Origin: Ascarosepion bandense | Taxonomy: Eukaryota > Mollusca > Cephalopoda > Sepiida > Sepiidae | Assembly (NCBI GenBank): GCA_037127315.1 | Contig: JBBBDQ010001269.1 | Location: 1,987,001-2,051,000 of the forward strand | Reading direction: 5' to 3' | Length of the DNA stretch: 64,000 nt | In this document: one piece after another, positions 20,056 to 31,200 of the stretch | Layout: each line of letters begins with the position of its first letter | Position numbering within the stretch: position 1 is the stretch's first letter | Notes under the pieces: generated by a model | What the model was told of the DNA's origin: nothing | Database searches by the model: none | Seen by the model: only the letters and a program-made list of their open reading frames with translations | Translations under genes and position numbers: made by a program

Positions 20056-20525
20056 GGAGTATATTACGCTGGATCTGGACAATCAACAATGAACGCATAT
20101 ATATAAAAATTTAAAACTTATATTTTTATTCATCATCAGTTACGTGTGGAGCAGGAGCGCAGCTGAAGAGAGAACACACACACGAAGGGATCGTCGGGAG
20201 TCGGAAGCCAACGAGAGTTTCCTTTCTCTTTAGCCAAAAATTCTAGACTATTTATAGTCATAAAACTCTCACACATTTTTAATTTTTCGGGATGTCGCTT
20301 TGATGACGTTATCCACGGCTGCATGTAATTTCAATCACATTGGCAGTCCATGGTTTTTCATGCTGGTCGTCACTTGTGTGTTTGTCTTTTGTTTTTTTGT
20401 TTTCGTTTTTTTTTTTTTTTGGTATTTTGTTGACATCATCTGTGGCCAGATATACCTGTCAACCACCATGGTTTTTTGTTGACCTTACCTACGACCGGAT
20501 GTACTTTTGAATTATCCACACCGTT
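20056..20525 (-). repeat. Probable old LTR related to the 12.6-kb Gypsy LTR
   Basis: The minus strand has, in order, a TATA-like CTATAAATAG (about 20248-20257), a CAG-rich leader, and then GATGATGAATAAAAATATAA leading into ATATATATGCGTTCATTGTT. The last part parallels the R/U5 of the young LTR (GTCGTCATTAATAAAAATAT, then TATATATGCGTGTTTGTTG). No partner LTR or internal region was found, so it may be a solo LTR. The ends are uncertain. Confidence 0.4.
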
Positions 20526-21879
20526 CAAGGTAATATATTACATAACTACTTCATTTGATACGTCTTTTTTAATTGCGATTAGTAATCATCTCAGCAGCAT
20601 TTTCTAAGCAGTAAAATCTTTTACATTTTAATTTTAATTTTTCTCTAAATTTGTTCCTTGGAATGTATTTTATTTTACTACTTTTGTTGCCGTCTATAAA
20701 TATTTTCAGTATATCTACCCTCACTTTAACCCATTTTGCACCCACTGAACTCATCTTTAAGGTTTGTATATGTCTAAACGTACGAATAACATGGGCTATA
20801 TAGTCATCTTTTAATGTTTCTATTGCATATTTTTCCGTTATTTGTTCTATGTCTCTATTTCATATTTACTTTTTCGAGTATTAGTTTCTATTCTGATCTC
20901 TGTCTCATAAGATTTCTTCATTAACTTTCGTCATAACTCAACAATTTCCAATAACACGGTTCACGTCTTATTGAATTTCTTGATGTACATGTCTCCTGAT
21001 ACGATTGTAAAAGAGCAAAGATTATTATTATTTCTCTTTCTTTTAGCTTCAAGCAACGCGCAAATTCGAACAAATTTAAATTCTCTAGAAACAAAAGAAA
21101 ATTAAATCCAACGAAGCAAACTGCTGTGTTGCTATTGTGGATATAATTTTGTCCTACCAGAGAAAGAATAATTGCAAGAGAAATAAGATTCGAATGGATT
21201 TTTTTAAAATTCTTTAATAAATTCCTGGCTTCAAATAATTCGAAGGCAACGATTAATCTAATCAATTCTTTTATGAATTCTAACTCCTGAATTATAACTA
21301 ATAAAACATAAGTGAAGAAGAAACAAATCTTTACATCAAAGCGTTTAACTGTCGCATTGAATTAAGATCACGCGAATCAAACGTAAGGAAGACAATGAAA
21401 ATAATAATAATAGTAGTAGTAATAACATTGTAGTTGATAAGTGAGTGATCTACATGCTAATGCGATACTGGAGTACATTTATATACAAAAGTCAATTTCC
21501 CATTAAAAATAGCAAATTTGATAAGTTAATACCACGCTTCTACATTACTATTACCATAATAAAATTTGATGCAGATTGAAAAGAAGCCCTGACAATTGGA
21601 AACAGCGTAAGGGTACCTTCACGAATGTTTCAAGTCGGCGTGACTCTAGTCAGTTAAATGAAAGAATTCTCGACATTATAAGCCTAAATGTTTTTTAGAA
21701 ATCTTTTTAGAAAAATATGTCAACTAGCAGGATTCACACCTAATCAATTGACGGCTACTCCAGTGTAGTTGGAGGTCGCAGTTCGAAATATATTTCCCTA
21801 AAAAGATTTCTCAAAAATATTCATTCTGCGGATGACAGTTTACGCTTTCGCTTGCCGATTAAGCACTATGGAGAAATGG
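20526..21879. other. AT-rich stretch, no gene
   Basis: No frame above noise. Short trinucleotide patches (ATA/GTA) at about 21402-21420. Confidence 0.5.
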
Positions 21880-22071
21880 TAGACATTAAAAACAGTAGCT
21901 ATTCACTCACTTACACATCGTTTATTCAGCAATGAATTTGAACACTCTCGGATACTGGCGTGTATCGAGCACCCATAGCTTAGAGGTAGAATTGCCGTCG
22001 TGGATAGAAGAAATCGGAGGTCTAACTGTACTGATGAACTGTGATACAGCGAAACAAGACAGTCTGCGGAC

Positions 22072-22078
<7 letters not shown>
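21880..22078 (+). mobile_element. SINE-I, copy 2
   Basis: Plus-strand copy. The A-box-like region is TAGCTTAGAGGTAGAATTG (about 21977-21995), and TGATGAACTGTGATACAGCG follows downstream. The B-box region is decayed. The tail has become a pure (AT)n run. Confidence 0.75.

Positions 22079-22131
<53 letters not shown>
22074..22131. repeat. (AT)n microsatellite at the SINE-I 3' end
   Basis: Uninterrupted TA dinucleotides over about 56 bp. Confidence 0.95.
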
Positions 22132-22134
<3 letters not shown>

Positions 22135-23762
22135 TAAAGAGGACCCAAGATTTCAGAATTTCGAGTTCCCTGGCATATATTTTTTATAAACAATGTTCAA
22201 TACAATAAATATTTTAGAGCATAATATAATCATATAATTATGAATATAAAACTACATTGTTATACGGAAATTTCTATGTTTCTAGTTAGAATCTCGTCAT
22301 CATGTAATGTTGGATGTTGGTTGTGAAAATTATTTATATTTAAATACAAAAACCCATCGGTTTACATTGTATGTATGTGGGAAGATATGAAATTTATGTG
22401 AGCGTTCATTTTAACCAATCAGAATAAAGATTCACTTTAAAATTTGGCCAGTTGTTTCTATTTTTAGAGAATACATACTTTCTTTTTCCCTTTCTTTTTT
22501 CTTTTTTTCTTTTTTCCTTTTTTTGTTTTTTATTTATTTTATTTTTTGTTTTTTTTTCCCTAACGGTCAAAGTGTCAACCTACGCTTAACCTAATTTTAT
22601 TTTTATTTTTATTGCTTCTCCCAATATCGTATTACCTTTGATGTATCGATTCTAGTACCAAAAATGACCTTTCTGCTTTCTCCATAGCTTGACCTCTTCT
22701 CATAGAAAACAGGAAAAAGATAAAGAAAGAAAAGTACTATTTCCATTTTTGTTCAAACTTAAAGGGGCTTTTGTGTAAATTTACTTATTTTATAACTATG
22801 TATTTAATTCTAATTTTTTTCAAAACCTTTAATTTATAAAAACATTTTTATTTTTTATTCTAATTTATTTCCTGCTGTCATTATCCCATCTTTCTAATAT
22901 TTATTTATTTATTATAAAAAACAAAATGTATCTACCAAGTTACATATTTTATTTTCGTATCTCGTCAATTATTATTTTCCTTAAGCGAATTATTGGGTAT
23001 AGTCATGTTAATAAGTAAAAAGTTGTTTTTTTATCCATATTCTATGGTGAACGTTTTGTAATGTCTACATATGACATTCATTACGTTTATTTAATAGAAT
23101 CTTATTCTTAAGTGATTTAATAATATATAATCTTTTGTATAGACACACTGAGCATGAGTCATTTAAAGACTTACATATTTTAGCTTCTTTTAGAATTTTC
23201 CAGTTTAATATGATTGTTTTTTTGTTTCCTTTAGATTCCAATGATTTTCGATAGAGATGTTCTATTTCTGCACTTATTATCATTAAATGAAGACGTATGT
23301 TGATAAATCCGATGTTTAGAGTGTTCTTAGTACTACCTAGATAAAGCTTTACATTACTAGGGTTTTCTTCTGAAGATATTCTACATTGATTGACGATTGA
23401 TACCGTTAGGCACCTGCTTTCTAGCGGGTAATCTGTAGGGTTTCTACAATTACATGTTTCTTGTCTAAATTGTTATTTTCAGTTATCAGATTGTTTTTAT
23501 TATTTTGTTAAATTTTTAAAATTATTATTATTGTGATTTTTATGATTTTTTCCAGGTTGTTAATACAACTATAACTTAATTTTTTCCGTAAAGTGTTTCT
23601 TAATTAACGCGAGGAATTTCTTCCGCATTTTACTACTAGTCATTTGATTCAAAGCGGCTGTGTACTAAATAATATTTCTATTCGTATTTTTTTCTTCGGG
23701 GTCGCTTTTCCCTTTTACATATTTAATATTTGGGTTTTTGTATCCATTATTTTAAGGCAGTC
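22132..23762. other. AT-rich stretch, no gene
   Basis: T-rich homopolymer-like region at 22490-22560. No family match or credible frame. Confidence 0.5.
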
Positions 23763-24072
23763 GGATGTGCGTTGTGGTACAGTGGATATCGGCTCGGAAC
23801 AAGAAGCCGGGGAGCCGAGTTCAAATTCCAGTTGAAATCCATTGTATTCACTTACGCGCAAATACCCCTGGGACAGATATTAATCCGTCTCTTCCTTCCA
23901 GTTATGGGTTAAATAGCAGGATAGATTGGGTTCTATAGCCTTGGTCGGCAACCAGTCTACCGCAGAAAGCAATGGCAACCTACTGCGGGATAATCTTCTA
24001 CCCAGTCAGTCATTTCTCTTTCGAGACATGATCGCCCAAGCGTGTATCACATATGGCACTTAACTGACTGAT
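23763..24072 (+). mobile_element. SINE-II (tRNA-derived), copy 1, near full length
   Basis: Head: GTGCGTTGTGGTACAGTGG (A-box-like) and GAGTTCAAATTCCAGTTG (B-box-like), about 40 bp apart. Body: TCTCTTCCTTCCAGTTATGG, then AACCAGTCTACCGCAGAAAG, then TCGAGACATGATCGCCCAAG. 3' end: TATGGCACTTAACTGACTGA. Nine sizeable copies of this family occur in the window on both strands, making it the most frequent short element here. There is no A-tail; the end TTAACTGACTGA is fixed. Confidence 0.9.
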
Positions 24073-24313
24073 TATAAAAATTGCTCTACTTATTAAACCT
24101 GGGACACGTTTGTGGCTATGGTATTGTTAACACGGTCGTATATACCCCACCATCGTGTTACGGGTTTAATTACATTTGCTGAGTATCCGTAAAAAGCCGA
24201 ACAAACAACTGTTCGATGGTTGCACTGTTAATGCCATTTATATCTAAGAAAAGAATAGAAAAAGGGTACAGAAAGTAAAAGAATTTAGCATAACAACTCA
24301 CACACTAGAGTCT

Positions 24314-24317
<4 letters not shown>

Positions 24318-24394
<77 letters not shown>
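24318..24394. repeat. (GA)n(GT)n compound microsatellite
   Basis: GA run at about 24318-24355, then GT run to 24394. Confidence 0.95.
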
Positions 24395-24396
<2 letters not shown>

Positions 24397-24670
24397 TTCA
24401 GTTGTTGTGAAATCGCCCCAGAAGATATATAATTCTTTTCAACAATGTTCTCCAGACTCTTTTGACGGTGCCAATTCTTATAAAATAAAACGCTGGCACT
24501 ACGATGTCTTGCAAAGGTGCTGATCGGATTATGCAATTCTGATTGTTGTCGTGCTAGTGACGAGCGTTAAGTTTCATATAATCAGCGGTTTTGAATGCGA
24601 CTTCCCTAACGATAATGTTTCTTGAAGTCTTTGTTTCTGACGCGGCAGCACTCTTACTTAAGTGGGGTGC
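24395..24670. other. No gene recognised
   Basis: Unclassified sequence between two repeats. Confidence 0.4.
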
Positions 24671-24790
24671 GGGATCCCGATCTCACACACAACCGTACGC
24701 TTCAGGTGTCAGAAACTTTGAACCCTTTAAAAGTATGTATGTGTTTGACTCTCTCTCTCTGTTTCTCTTTGTCTCTCTCTCTCTCTCTGT
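24671..24790 (+). repeat. Repeat R2 with (CT)n end, copy 1
   Basis: CTTCAGGTGTCAGAAACTTT, then GAACCCTTTAAAAGTATGTA and a (CT)n run. The same order (CTTCAGGTGTCAATAATTTT, GAACCCTTTAAACGTGTGTA, (CT)n) occurs at 28470-28564. The phrase AACCGTACGCTTC also precedes both, at 24692 and 28077. Confidence 0.65.
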
Positions 24791-25349
24791 CACATTCCTC
24801 CTCTACCCATCTGTCATTTACTAGTAAATGACATACGAGCTTTTATATCAACAAAAAAATAGTAAAGATTTTAAAAACATTTCTTCCTTCCAGCATGCTA
24901 AGTTAGGGTCCTCAGTTCTTTTTAGGGCTCATTATGTCTATTTACATTTTCATTGTCTTTACGAGACATGTACAGGCAACTTCTGATTAAAATTCCCTGT
25001 TTTGGTGATCTCATTCAACAGATTCTTTTCACATAGTTCACTAGTTCGAGTGTTCTTTTATTTTTCTGTAGTTCGCAGCACTTCTTACCAATTATTTCAG
25101 TCTCATAAAAAATATATAAAAAGAAAATTCGATTTATTTCGTAAATCTGTCTTTCCGATTTTACTTCGTCTTCACAACAGGCTTTGTCGAATATTTTGTT
25201 GGTTTGGGTCCTTCCACGTCAATTGTAGACTCTTCTTCAATATCAGTTAGGGGTCCCAATGCATTCTGGTCGGACATACCTTAATAAAGTGCAATAACCG
25301 TAATCCCTCCTTCCTTCATACACTCCTTTGCTAGTTTATTCTGCCCGGT

Positions 25350-25925
25350 CGACAACACTGCACGCCTCTTCAACCACCACCAAACTAGCAAGGCCACGAC
25401 TATCATTAGTATAATTCCCACAACTGTCAGCTATATAGCAATATATATATATAGCAACCAAATTCTCTCTCCAACCAGAATTCGGTGTACCTATTCTATC
25501 TAACTCCGACTTCAGCTGTCTAAGATCACTCTTATCAATTGGTTTTAACAATTCCGGCGTCTTTTCGAGCGATATCTTAGGAATCTCTTTCACAATGAGT
25601 TCCCATAATCACGTCCATTCACTGGTATTCGTTCCTACTAGCTCTAACAAATCCTCATTCTTGCATTTCTCTTCTTCCTTTGTTAATAGCAAAAAAATGT
25701 CCTGGCTGTATCTAGTTTGACCACTTCGACCTTCACCTGACCACATTAAACTTCTCATACAGCTGCAGGTTTATCACCAAAGTTATCAACCACTTTGATC
25801 AAGTTATAATCTCTTCGCTAGTATTCTTAAATACGGTATTCTCACTGTGTTCTTAGGTATTAGCTAACACAATTAGCATCGTCAGTACCACGAGCCTCCT
25901 CTCATCCATGTCTGCAAGTAGACGG
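25350..25925 (-). pseudogene. Env-like third ORF of a minus-strand Gypsy element
   Basis: Downstream of the integrase, the minus strand has a Met followed by a hydrophobic leader (about 25870-25910). A hydrophilic middle follows with Glu/Lys-rich stretches (for example KEIPKISLEKTPELL at about 25550-25593). Near 25370-25430 there is a strongly hydrophobic segment ending in Trp and basic residues. A secretion leader plus a single C-terminal membrane anchor is the layout of an env-like glycoprotein, as in errantivirus-type Gypsy elements. The frame is interrupted by stops and shifts, so it is a relic. No similarity to a named Env was established. Confidence 0.45.
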
Positions 25926-26149
25926 AGAGAATATTTCGTCTTACTCAATCATTCTCTGATTGTTTTTATCGGGTGGTTATATCTTAGATCGATACGTCAA
26001 GCACCGTCCCAGACCATCACCAGCGCAGTGCATACAATTCACCAACGCCGATGATAAATGCACTCTTAGTACCAGACTGTCACTAATTCAACACAGCCAC
26101 TGTACTGGTTTTACTTAATCTTTGGGCACCACCCTCCACTTAATCGCAA

Positions 26150-26425
26150 TTTTAGTGGTAATTCCTCATTAAAAGTAGGTGATTTTTCAGCCGCCATCTA
26201 CTCTGCAATTGAGCTAGCAGAATTTCATCCCCTTCTTCCCATTTACTCAGTTCTTCTTCTTCCTTAGGATTAGGCTCAATCTCTTCATTCTCAGAATGTT
26301 CCGCTGGGATCCGGTTTACCTCCCTCAGTCTTCGAAGTGTAGTTTCAATCTCCTCACTTCCTTCACTTTCATTCTCAGTCTCTAACCCTTCCGGTTCTAC
26401 CAACGTAGTTTCCCTCATACTTTTC
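26150..26425 (-). pseudogene. Acidic C-terminal extension of Gypsy pol
   Basis: An 88-codon minus-strand frame rich in Glu (ENESEGSEEIE, PNPKEEEELSKWEEGDE) directly follows the integrase C-terminal region. The acidic tail in the young Gypsy element (16900-17320) occupies a similar position, so this is read as the end of pol rather than a separate gene. Confidence 0.5.
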
Positions 26426-26429
26426 TGTT

Positions 26430-27076
26430 GATTTGTTATTTCAGCTCCTTTCCATTCTCCTATTTCAGTCAGTTTTATATCATTCGCATGAACACTTTTT
26501 CCCTTTCCGGTCAGTTAGTCCCATATCACAAAGTAAACCGGACTCGTCTGCTCCACTATCCTATGGTATGGACTCCATCTCTGGTCCAATTTACCTTCTC
26601 TCAGGTGTATTTTATAATACACTGAATCACCTATCTGGAAGGAAATTCTATTTATTTATCCTAGCGTTTCACCTTTTCTGGGCTGTTTGAATCCTTCACC
26701 TCATCTGCGTACAAGTTTCATGCAGCTGTTCTAAAAGTATTTGGTGATGATACTCTCCTTAATACTTTCTCCTGGGTCGTAATAGATTATCAATATGTAA
26801 GACTACATCCCTGACATATATCAAGTAATAAAGGGAAAATTTTGCCGTCTCGTTCATCCAGAATCTCACACCTGCTAACGCTTGGCTTACGAATAAATCC
26901 AAATTTTCCCTGTTATTCTCTGCTAATTTAGCTAACACATCAGCGCGGGTCTTATTGTTACTTCGGGGGTGATAGGGAGAGGTGGTTATGTTCTGTATGT
27001 TTAATAATCCTAACGTCTCTCTCATAATTGATGCACACTCTCCGACCCATTATCGGTGACCTTCAACAATTTTTTC
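26430..27076 (-). pseudogene. Gypsy integrase, C-terminal half (minus strand)
   Basis: Minus-strand blocks in order: VTDNGSE containing the second core Asp (about 27040-27062), NITTSPYHPRSN with a following Glu-region (about 26965-27000), VSQALAGVRFWMNET (about 26860-26910), and the post-core domain GDSVYYKIHLREGKLDQRW with SPYHRIVE (about 26530-26630). An in-frame stop lies near 26518. This is a typical Ty3/Gypsy integrase order. The N-terminal half appears about 1.5 kb away, beyond inserted sequence. Confidence 0.75.
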
Positions 27077-27700
27077 TTGGGTATCCTGGTCACATAGCAA
27101 TCCAGTGCTCTCCTCTCTGTTTCTAGTGAAATTATCCTGTTTCTTGATACTTTACTCAACTTCTGGAATGCTTCTTTCGCCATGCCAATTCGCCTTCGGA
27201 TCTCTGTGTCGCACTTTTCGTCTTCTGTTAGAACAACTCCTAGATATTTAAATTTCTGTACCTGCTTGATTTTAGAGTCGCTTACCTGTAATTGAAATTT
27301 TAGGCTGCCTTTTTTGTTGATGACCAAGCATTCGGCTTTTTTGCAGTTTATTTGTAGTCCTTTCTTGTCACTCTTTTCAGCTACCTTCTGTAGAAGGTCT
27401 TGTAGTTTTCTTTCTGTGTCTGCTATCAGCACTGTATCATCTGCGTACCTTATATTGTTTAAATTGTGGCCTCCGATGACGAATCCTGGCATAGCTTCTA
27501 GGGTTCTCAGAATAATCTCGCTGTAAAAATTGAATAGATCCGGTGAAAAGACGTATCCTTGTCTTACGCCCCTTTTTGATTGCTGAATTCGTTACCTGCC
27601 CGTATGCAGGCAGTTTGCTGCAGTAGAGATTCTAGATTATTCTTAGGTCTTTCGTAAATATGTCGAGGCTGCCAAGCATCTCCATCAATTCTTTGTGGAA
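27077..27700 (-). mobile_element. RTE-like LINE fragment joined to the Gypsy integrase
   Basis: A well-preserved minus-strand frame (27090-27492) has the RT motif NIRYADDTVLIADT, then KKGLQINCKKAECLVINKKG, FKYLGVVLTEDEKCDTEIRR and LETERRALDCYV. It stops abruptly at about 27090, where Gypsy integrase sequence begins in the same frame. The LINE's 3' end is therefore missing, which is unusual, since insertions normally lose the 5' end. The RT catalytic YADD is intact. Confidence 0.85.
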
Positions 27701-28434
27701 ACTTGTCAAATCACAAATCTTCTTGTCGGGAACTACTCAATGTGACCTCTTCACAAAACATCAGTTTCACTTAATCATTTCATAATCTTTTTCCTCTTCC
27801 TTGTCCCTCCCGTCGTCGTCACTGCCAGCGACAACAAATACAATCTGCAACAAATCCTTCGTCTGAAACAATAGCACCAAATGCAAGTAAAATATAAAAT
27901 ATAGTTTACTCTCCTTTTTCATACAAAGGCGTCTTCGGTTAGGAGGTTGTTTGGTTTGAATTGTCAGCAACCTTATTCCAGCGGGAGGTGACTCGTTCTT
28001 ACTCAACCTTACGCTCACACGGTTCTAGTCTCTCTTGTCAGCATCCCCACTCTTTGGAAAGACCCGATGACACAAAACCGTACGCTTCCACTATTGTGAT
28101 TCGACTCTTCTTCCTTCAGCATTACGATGCGCTTATACAGGAAACCCGGAGAGTTATAAGCCATGGTACCAAGCGATTAACACGAGTGTCTGGCTTAGTG
28201 AGCGCTGTTTCCATTTCACTTGCAAAAATTATTTCTTTCATTTCCATTGTCTTTTGATGACGTAAATTAAACGGCACAACTTATGTTTAGATCAGATTTC
28301 GCTACCGGTAAACAAATACGCTGGTTTTTACCTCGCTGTTCCGATTTCCTCGAAATTATAGTTTAATATTGCCACGTTTATTGGAAGTAGAAATTCTGTT
28401 TTAAAAGTTCTTAATAGAAATTAAAAAGAAAGAA
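27701..28434. other. Unclassified insert within the minus-strand Gypsy element
   Basis: No recognised frame. The phrase ACAAAACCGTACGCTTCCAC (28070-28090) relates it to repeat R2. Confidence 0.4.
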
Positions 28435-28517
28435 ACGAGTGACATGACGTTTCGGCCGTTTCCGCCTTCTTCAGGTGTCAATAATTTTGAACCCTTTAAA
28501 CGTGTGTATGTGTTGTT

Positions 28518-28568
<51 letters not shown>

Positions 28569-28569
28569 C
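28435..28569. repeat. R2 copy 2 with Penelope-tail-like motif and (CT)n
   Basis: GACGTTTCGGCCGTTTCCGC, then CTTCTTCAGGTGTCA at 28447-28480. Its complement (CTGAAGAAGGC...GCCGAAACGTC) is the sort of sequence found at termini of Penelope-like elements and resembles a decayed hammerhead core. R2 continues to the (CT)n run at about 28521-28565. Confidence 0.55.
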
Positions 28570-29284
28570 AAACCAAATGTTCGGTGGCTTCATACCTAGG
28601 AAATATTTCGTTGAGTATTATCTATGAAACCATTTGTGCCTTCTTATCAGATAAGGCAAATGCATCAGGCCAATTCATCAACCAGTCCACAAAACTCACA
28701 ATGTAAAGATTATCTCTATGTGTTTCTCCATGGGGCCCGGAAATATCCATGCTTACCTTCTGAAATGGATGATTCTGAACATCCGTTTCTAATACTGGTG
28801 CAATCCTACTCCTCCGACTCTGTACTTGGCATGTTACACATATTTTACAAGGTTCACAACATCATTAAACAACTTAGGCCAATAGTAATTTCTCATTATT
28901 AATCCATACGTCTTATCAATTCCCATGTGTCCTAACCTCCTATGACACTGGTCTAAAATTTCAGCTATCAACTTCTCAGGTATCACCTTTTTTCAACTTA
29001 CGTCCTCATCTCTTCCTGAAGGGTAATACAATACTCCATCATGCACCATATATTTGGAGATACACCCTGCCTCCACCCTGGGTCTGATAGTTGCTATATC
29101 GCTATCCTCTTGGTTTTGCCTGATAATATCTTTCCAGTGGGGGTCGGAAACATTATTTGTTTCGCTCGTTTCCTGATCTTTCTAACTAATTCTCTCCTTC
29201 AACGCCTGTGAATTGATCACATTAATTTGGAATGTATTAGCTTTTACACCCGGTTCTAACCTGACAGATTCTAATCCTGATTTT
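28570..29284 (-). pseudogene. Gypsy integrase, N-terminal half (minus strand)
   Basis: Minus-strand blocks: KYMVHDGVLYYPSGRDED (about 29000-29060), a zinc-domain region CHRRLGHMGIDKTYG then MRNYYWPKLF (about 28880-28955; the later Cys pair is decayed), DIFGPMEK-like core start (about 28725-28750), NWPDAFALSDKKAQM (about 28635-28685) and LNEIFPRY (about 28595-28615). It ends where R2 is inserted. It is probably the same element as 26430-27076, since order and strand agree. Confidence 0.7.
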
Positions 29285-29797
29285 GAATGTCCGAATAAAA
29301 TTCTGCGAATTCTAGGGCAAGATCGAAGAGGCTCTCAGATACCGATGGGTAAAAATCCACGATGTCGAATTGTGGGAAAGTAGAACTATTTTTTCTTCAA
29401 AGTTCTCGAACCAGTCGATTATATCTAATGTACCCCTCCATTGTATTGGTTGGAGTTGTTTTTGTTTTTGTTTTTTTTTTGTCAGTTAACTCTTTCTGGT
29501 ATTTCTTTACGGATTCTAAGGATGCCTGATTTTGTTGGATTGATAATTCTAGTGGATAATTTTTCTTTAGAATTCCGGGTTGTAGTCTTTTAAAAGCATA
29601 TAAGCCTCCTTTGCTCCAGTTTTAAGGAACTCTCTCACTGATTTTCAGTTTGCCAGGGTTTTGTTTGTTAGAGTAGTTAATTCTATCTATGTGGTTTTGC
29701 TGCGCCGTGTTGATTTTTCTGTAGGTTTTTTGTTGGGTTTTTATTAATTACGTATCTGTAGTTTTTAGGGTCCATCTCAAAAGATGAATTCAAAATA
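29285..29797 (-). mobile_element. Penelope-like element: 5' RT part, inverted
   Basis: On the minus strand, from 29797 down: a KNYRYVINKNPTKNL stretch, RIINPTKSGILRI (about 29500-29540), QYNGG..DIIDWFENF (about 29405-29445), then a QFDIVDFYP-like RT motif (about 29340-29370) and ALEFAEFYSDIQ (about 29290-29330). These correspond to the N-terminal part and first RT motifs of Penelope-type reverse transcriptase. The remaining RT lies on the opposite strand starting at about 29798, so the 5' portion is inverted relative to the 3' portion. Confidence 0.7.
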
Positions 29798-31200
29798 ATC
29801 TTGAACTGCAGAAAATCACTTCTCATCCACAACAACGAACAGTGGACCAAAAACTCAAAAGATAATTTTGACTTATCTATGGGAGCTCTGGATTCTGCAG
29901 AATCTTCGGATCTAGTCAGATTATTTCTCCTGTACAACCTAATGGCGTATAAAAAAATCGACTTTAAAAATATAGGACTTTGTAGAGATGACGGACTCAT
30001 GACAGTAAATAAATCCACTGGAAGTAAGGGTGATAAACTTAGAAAATTAATTCATAGAGTTTTTAAATCTTTTGGTCTTAACGTGGTAATTAACCCTTAT
30101 ATAAACTAGTTGACTTCTTAGACATAACATTAGACTTAGTCTCTAACACTTTTCAATCTTACATGAAAAGTAACGCTAACCCCAACTCTATCCACCCACC
30201 ATCCGTTATCAAACATATTCCCTCATCAGTTGAACGCCGCATAAGCATACACTCGTCAAATAAAGAAATATTCGATAAGCACAAAACAATTTACACTAAA
30301 ATTCTTACAGACAGCGACAGACAGAATATAATCTATGCTTGAAATAAACCAAAGAGTATTTTACTTACTGGCAATAGTAGATTTAATCATTTAGCTTTCA
30401 TTTAAACTAAAATAAATATTTCAAGAAAACCTTCAAAAATTCATTTTAAAAGTAACAGATGAACTTTGTGAAAAAATTTAGTAACCCCGTCCCCCTCAAA
30501 AAAAAAAGGAAACAGAAAAATCATATAGTACAACCCTCCATTTAATCAGGGACATAAACTGGGACATAAATTTCTTAAGCTAATAGATAAACATTTCCGC
30601 AAAAATAAACCTTTAAGCAAACTTTCCAATAGAAATACAATAAAATTCAGTTATATATGTTCTAACAATTTAGAAAAAATAATTAAATTACATAACAATA
30701 AAATATTGAAATAATACAATGAAAGTAACTCTAACACTCATGTCAGCTGGCTCCATAATAACTTTTGTAATTGTAGAAACCCAAACAAATGCCCACTACC
30801 TAATAAATTCTTAACAAAAGCCCTGGTATATATGTGTTCGATTTCATCAATGGAGAATCCTAAGGATGCTAAAATTTATATCGGAAACACAAGGAACGTT
30901 TTAAAAAATGCCTTTACAACCACCTCTCATTTTTCAACAACAAAGACATACAAAATAAGACATCACTTTCTAAATATTTTTAGAAGCTAAAATACTAAAA
31001 TAAAACACGTAAAGGTAAAGGAAAATCCCGAAACAGGCAAGAACATCTAAATCGGTAAAGGAACCATGTTTCCTTTGTCTGTAAAAAAAAAGGAAGATGA
31101 TTAAATACATGAGGAGCAATATATTACTAAACCAGAGGCATGAAACCACTATAAACTGCAAACACATTAAAGAACTAACCATACCATCATGCTAAAATTA
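29798..31200 (+). mobile_element. Penelope-like element: RT C-terminal part and GIY-YIG endonuclease
   Basis: The first 103 codons are open (to 30107): RKSLLIHNNEQWTKNS, then IGLCRDDGL (RT motif with the catalytic DD) and KLIHRVFKSFGLNV. Further blocks, with stops between, are LDFLDITLDL, HPPSVIKHIPSSVERRIS, a FLKLIDKHFRKN region (about 30570-30600), the zinc-knuckle-like CNCRNPNKCPLPNKFLTKAL (about 30768-30827) and AKIYIGNTRNVLKNAF of the GIY-YIG nuclease (about 30868-30915). Penelope-like elements form their own retroelement class, with this RT plus GIY-YIG pairing. This copy is dead. Confidence 0.85.
30325..30456 (+). repeat. 132-bp segment duplicated at 32875-33006 (source copy)
   Basis: Lies inside the Penelope-like element. 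It matches 32875-33006 with one mismatch that I can see (TTTAATCATT versus TTTAATTATT). Confidence 0.9.

Noticed and set aside
28436..28490. Functional hammerhead at the Penelope-tail-like motif
   Set aside because: The core reads CTGAAGA, helix III would be too short and helix I does not pair; kept only as a decayed terminus.
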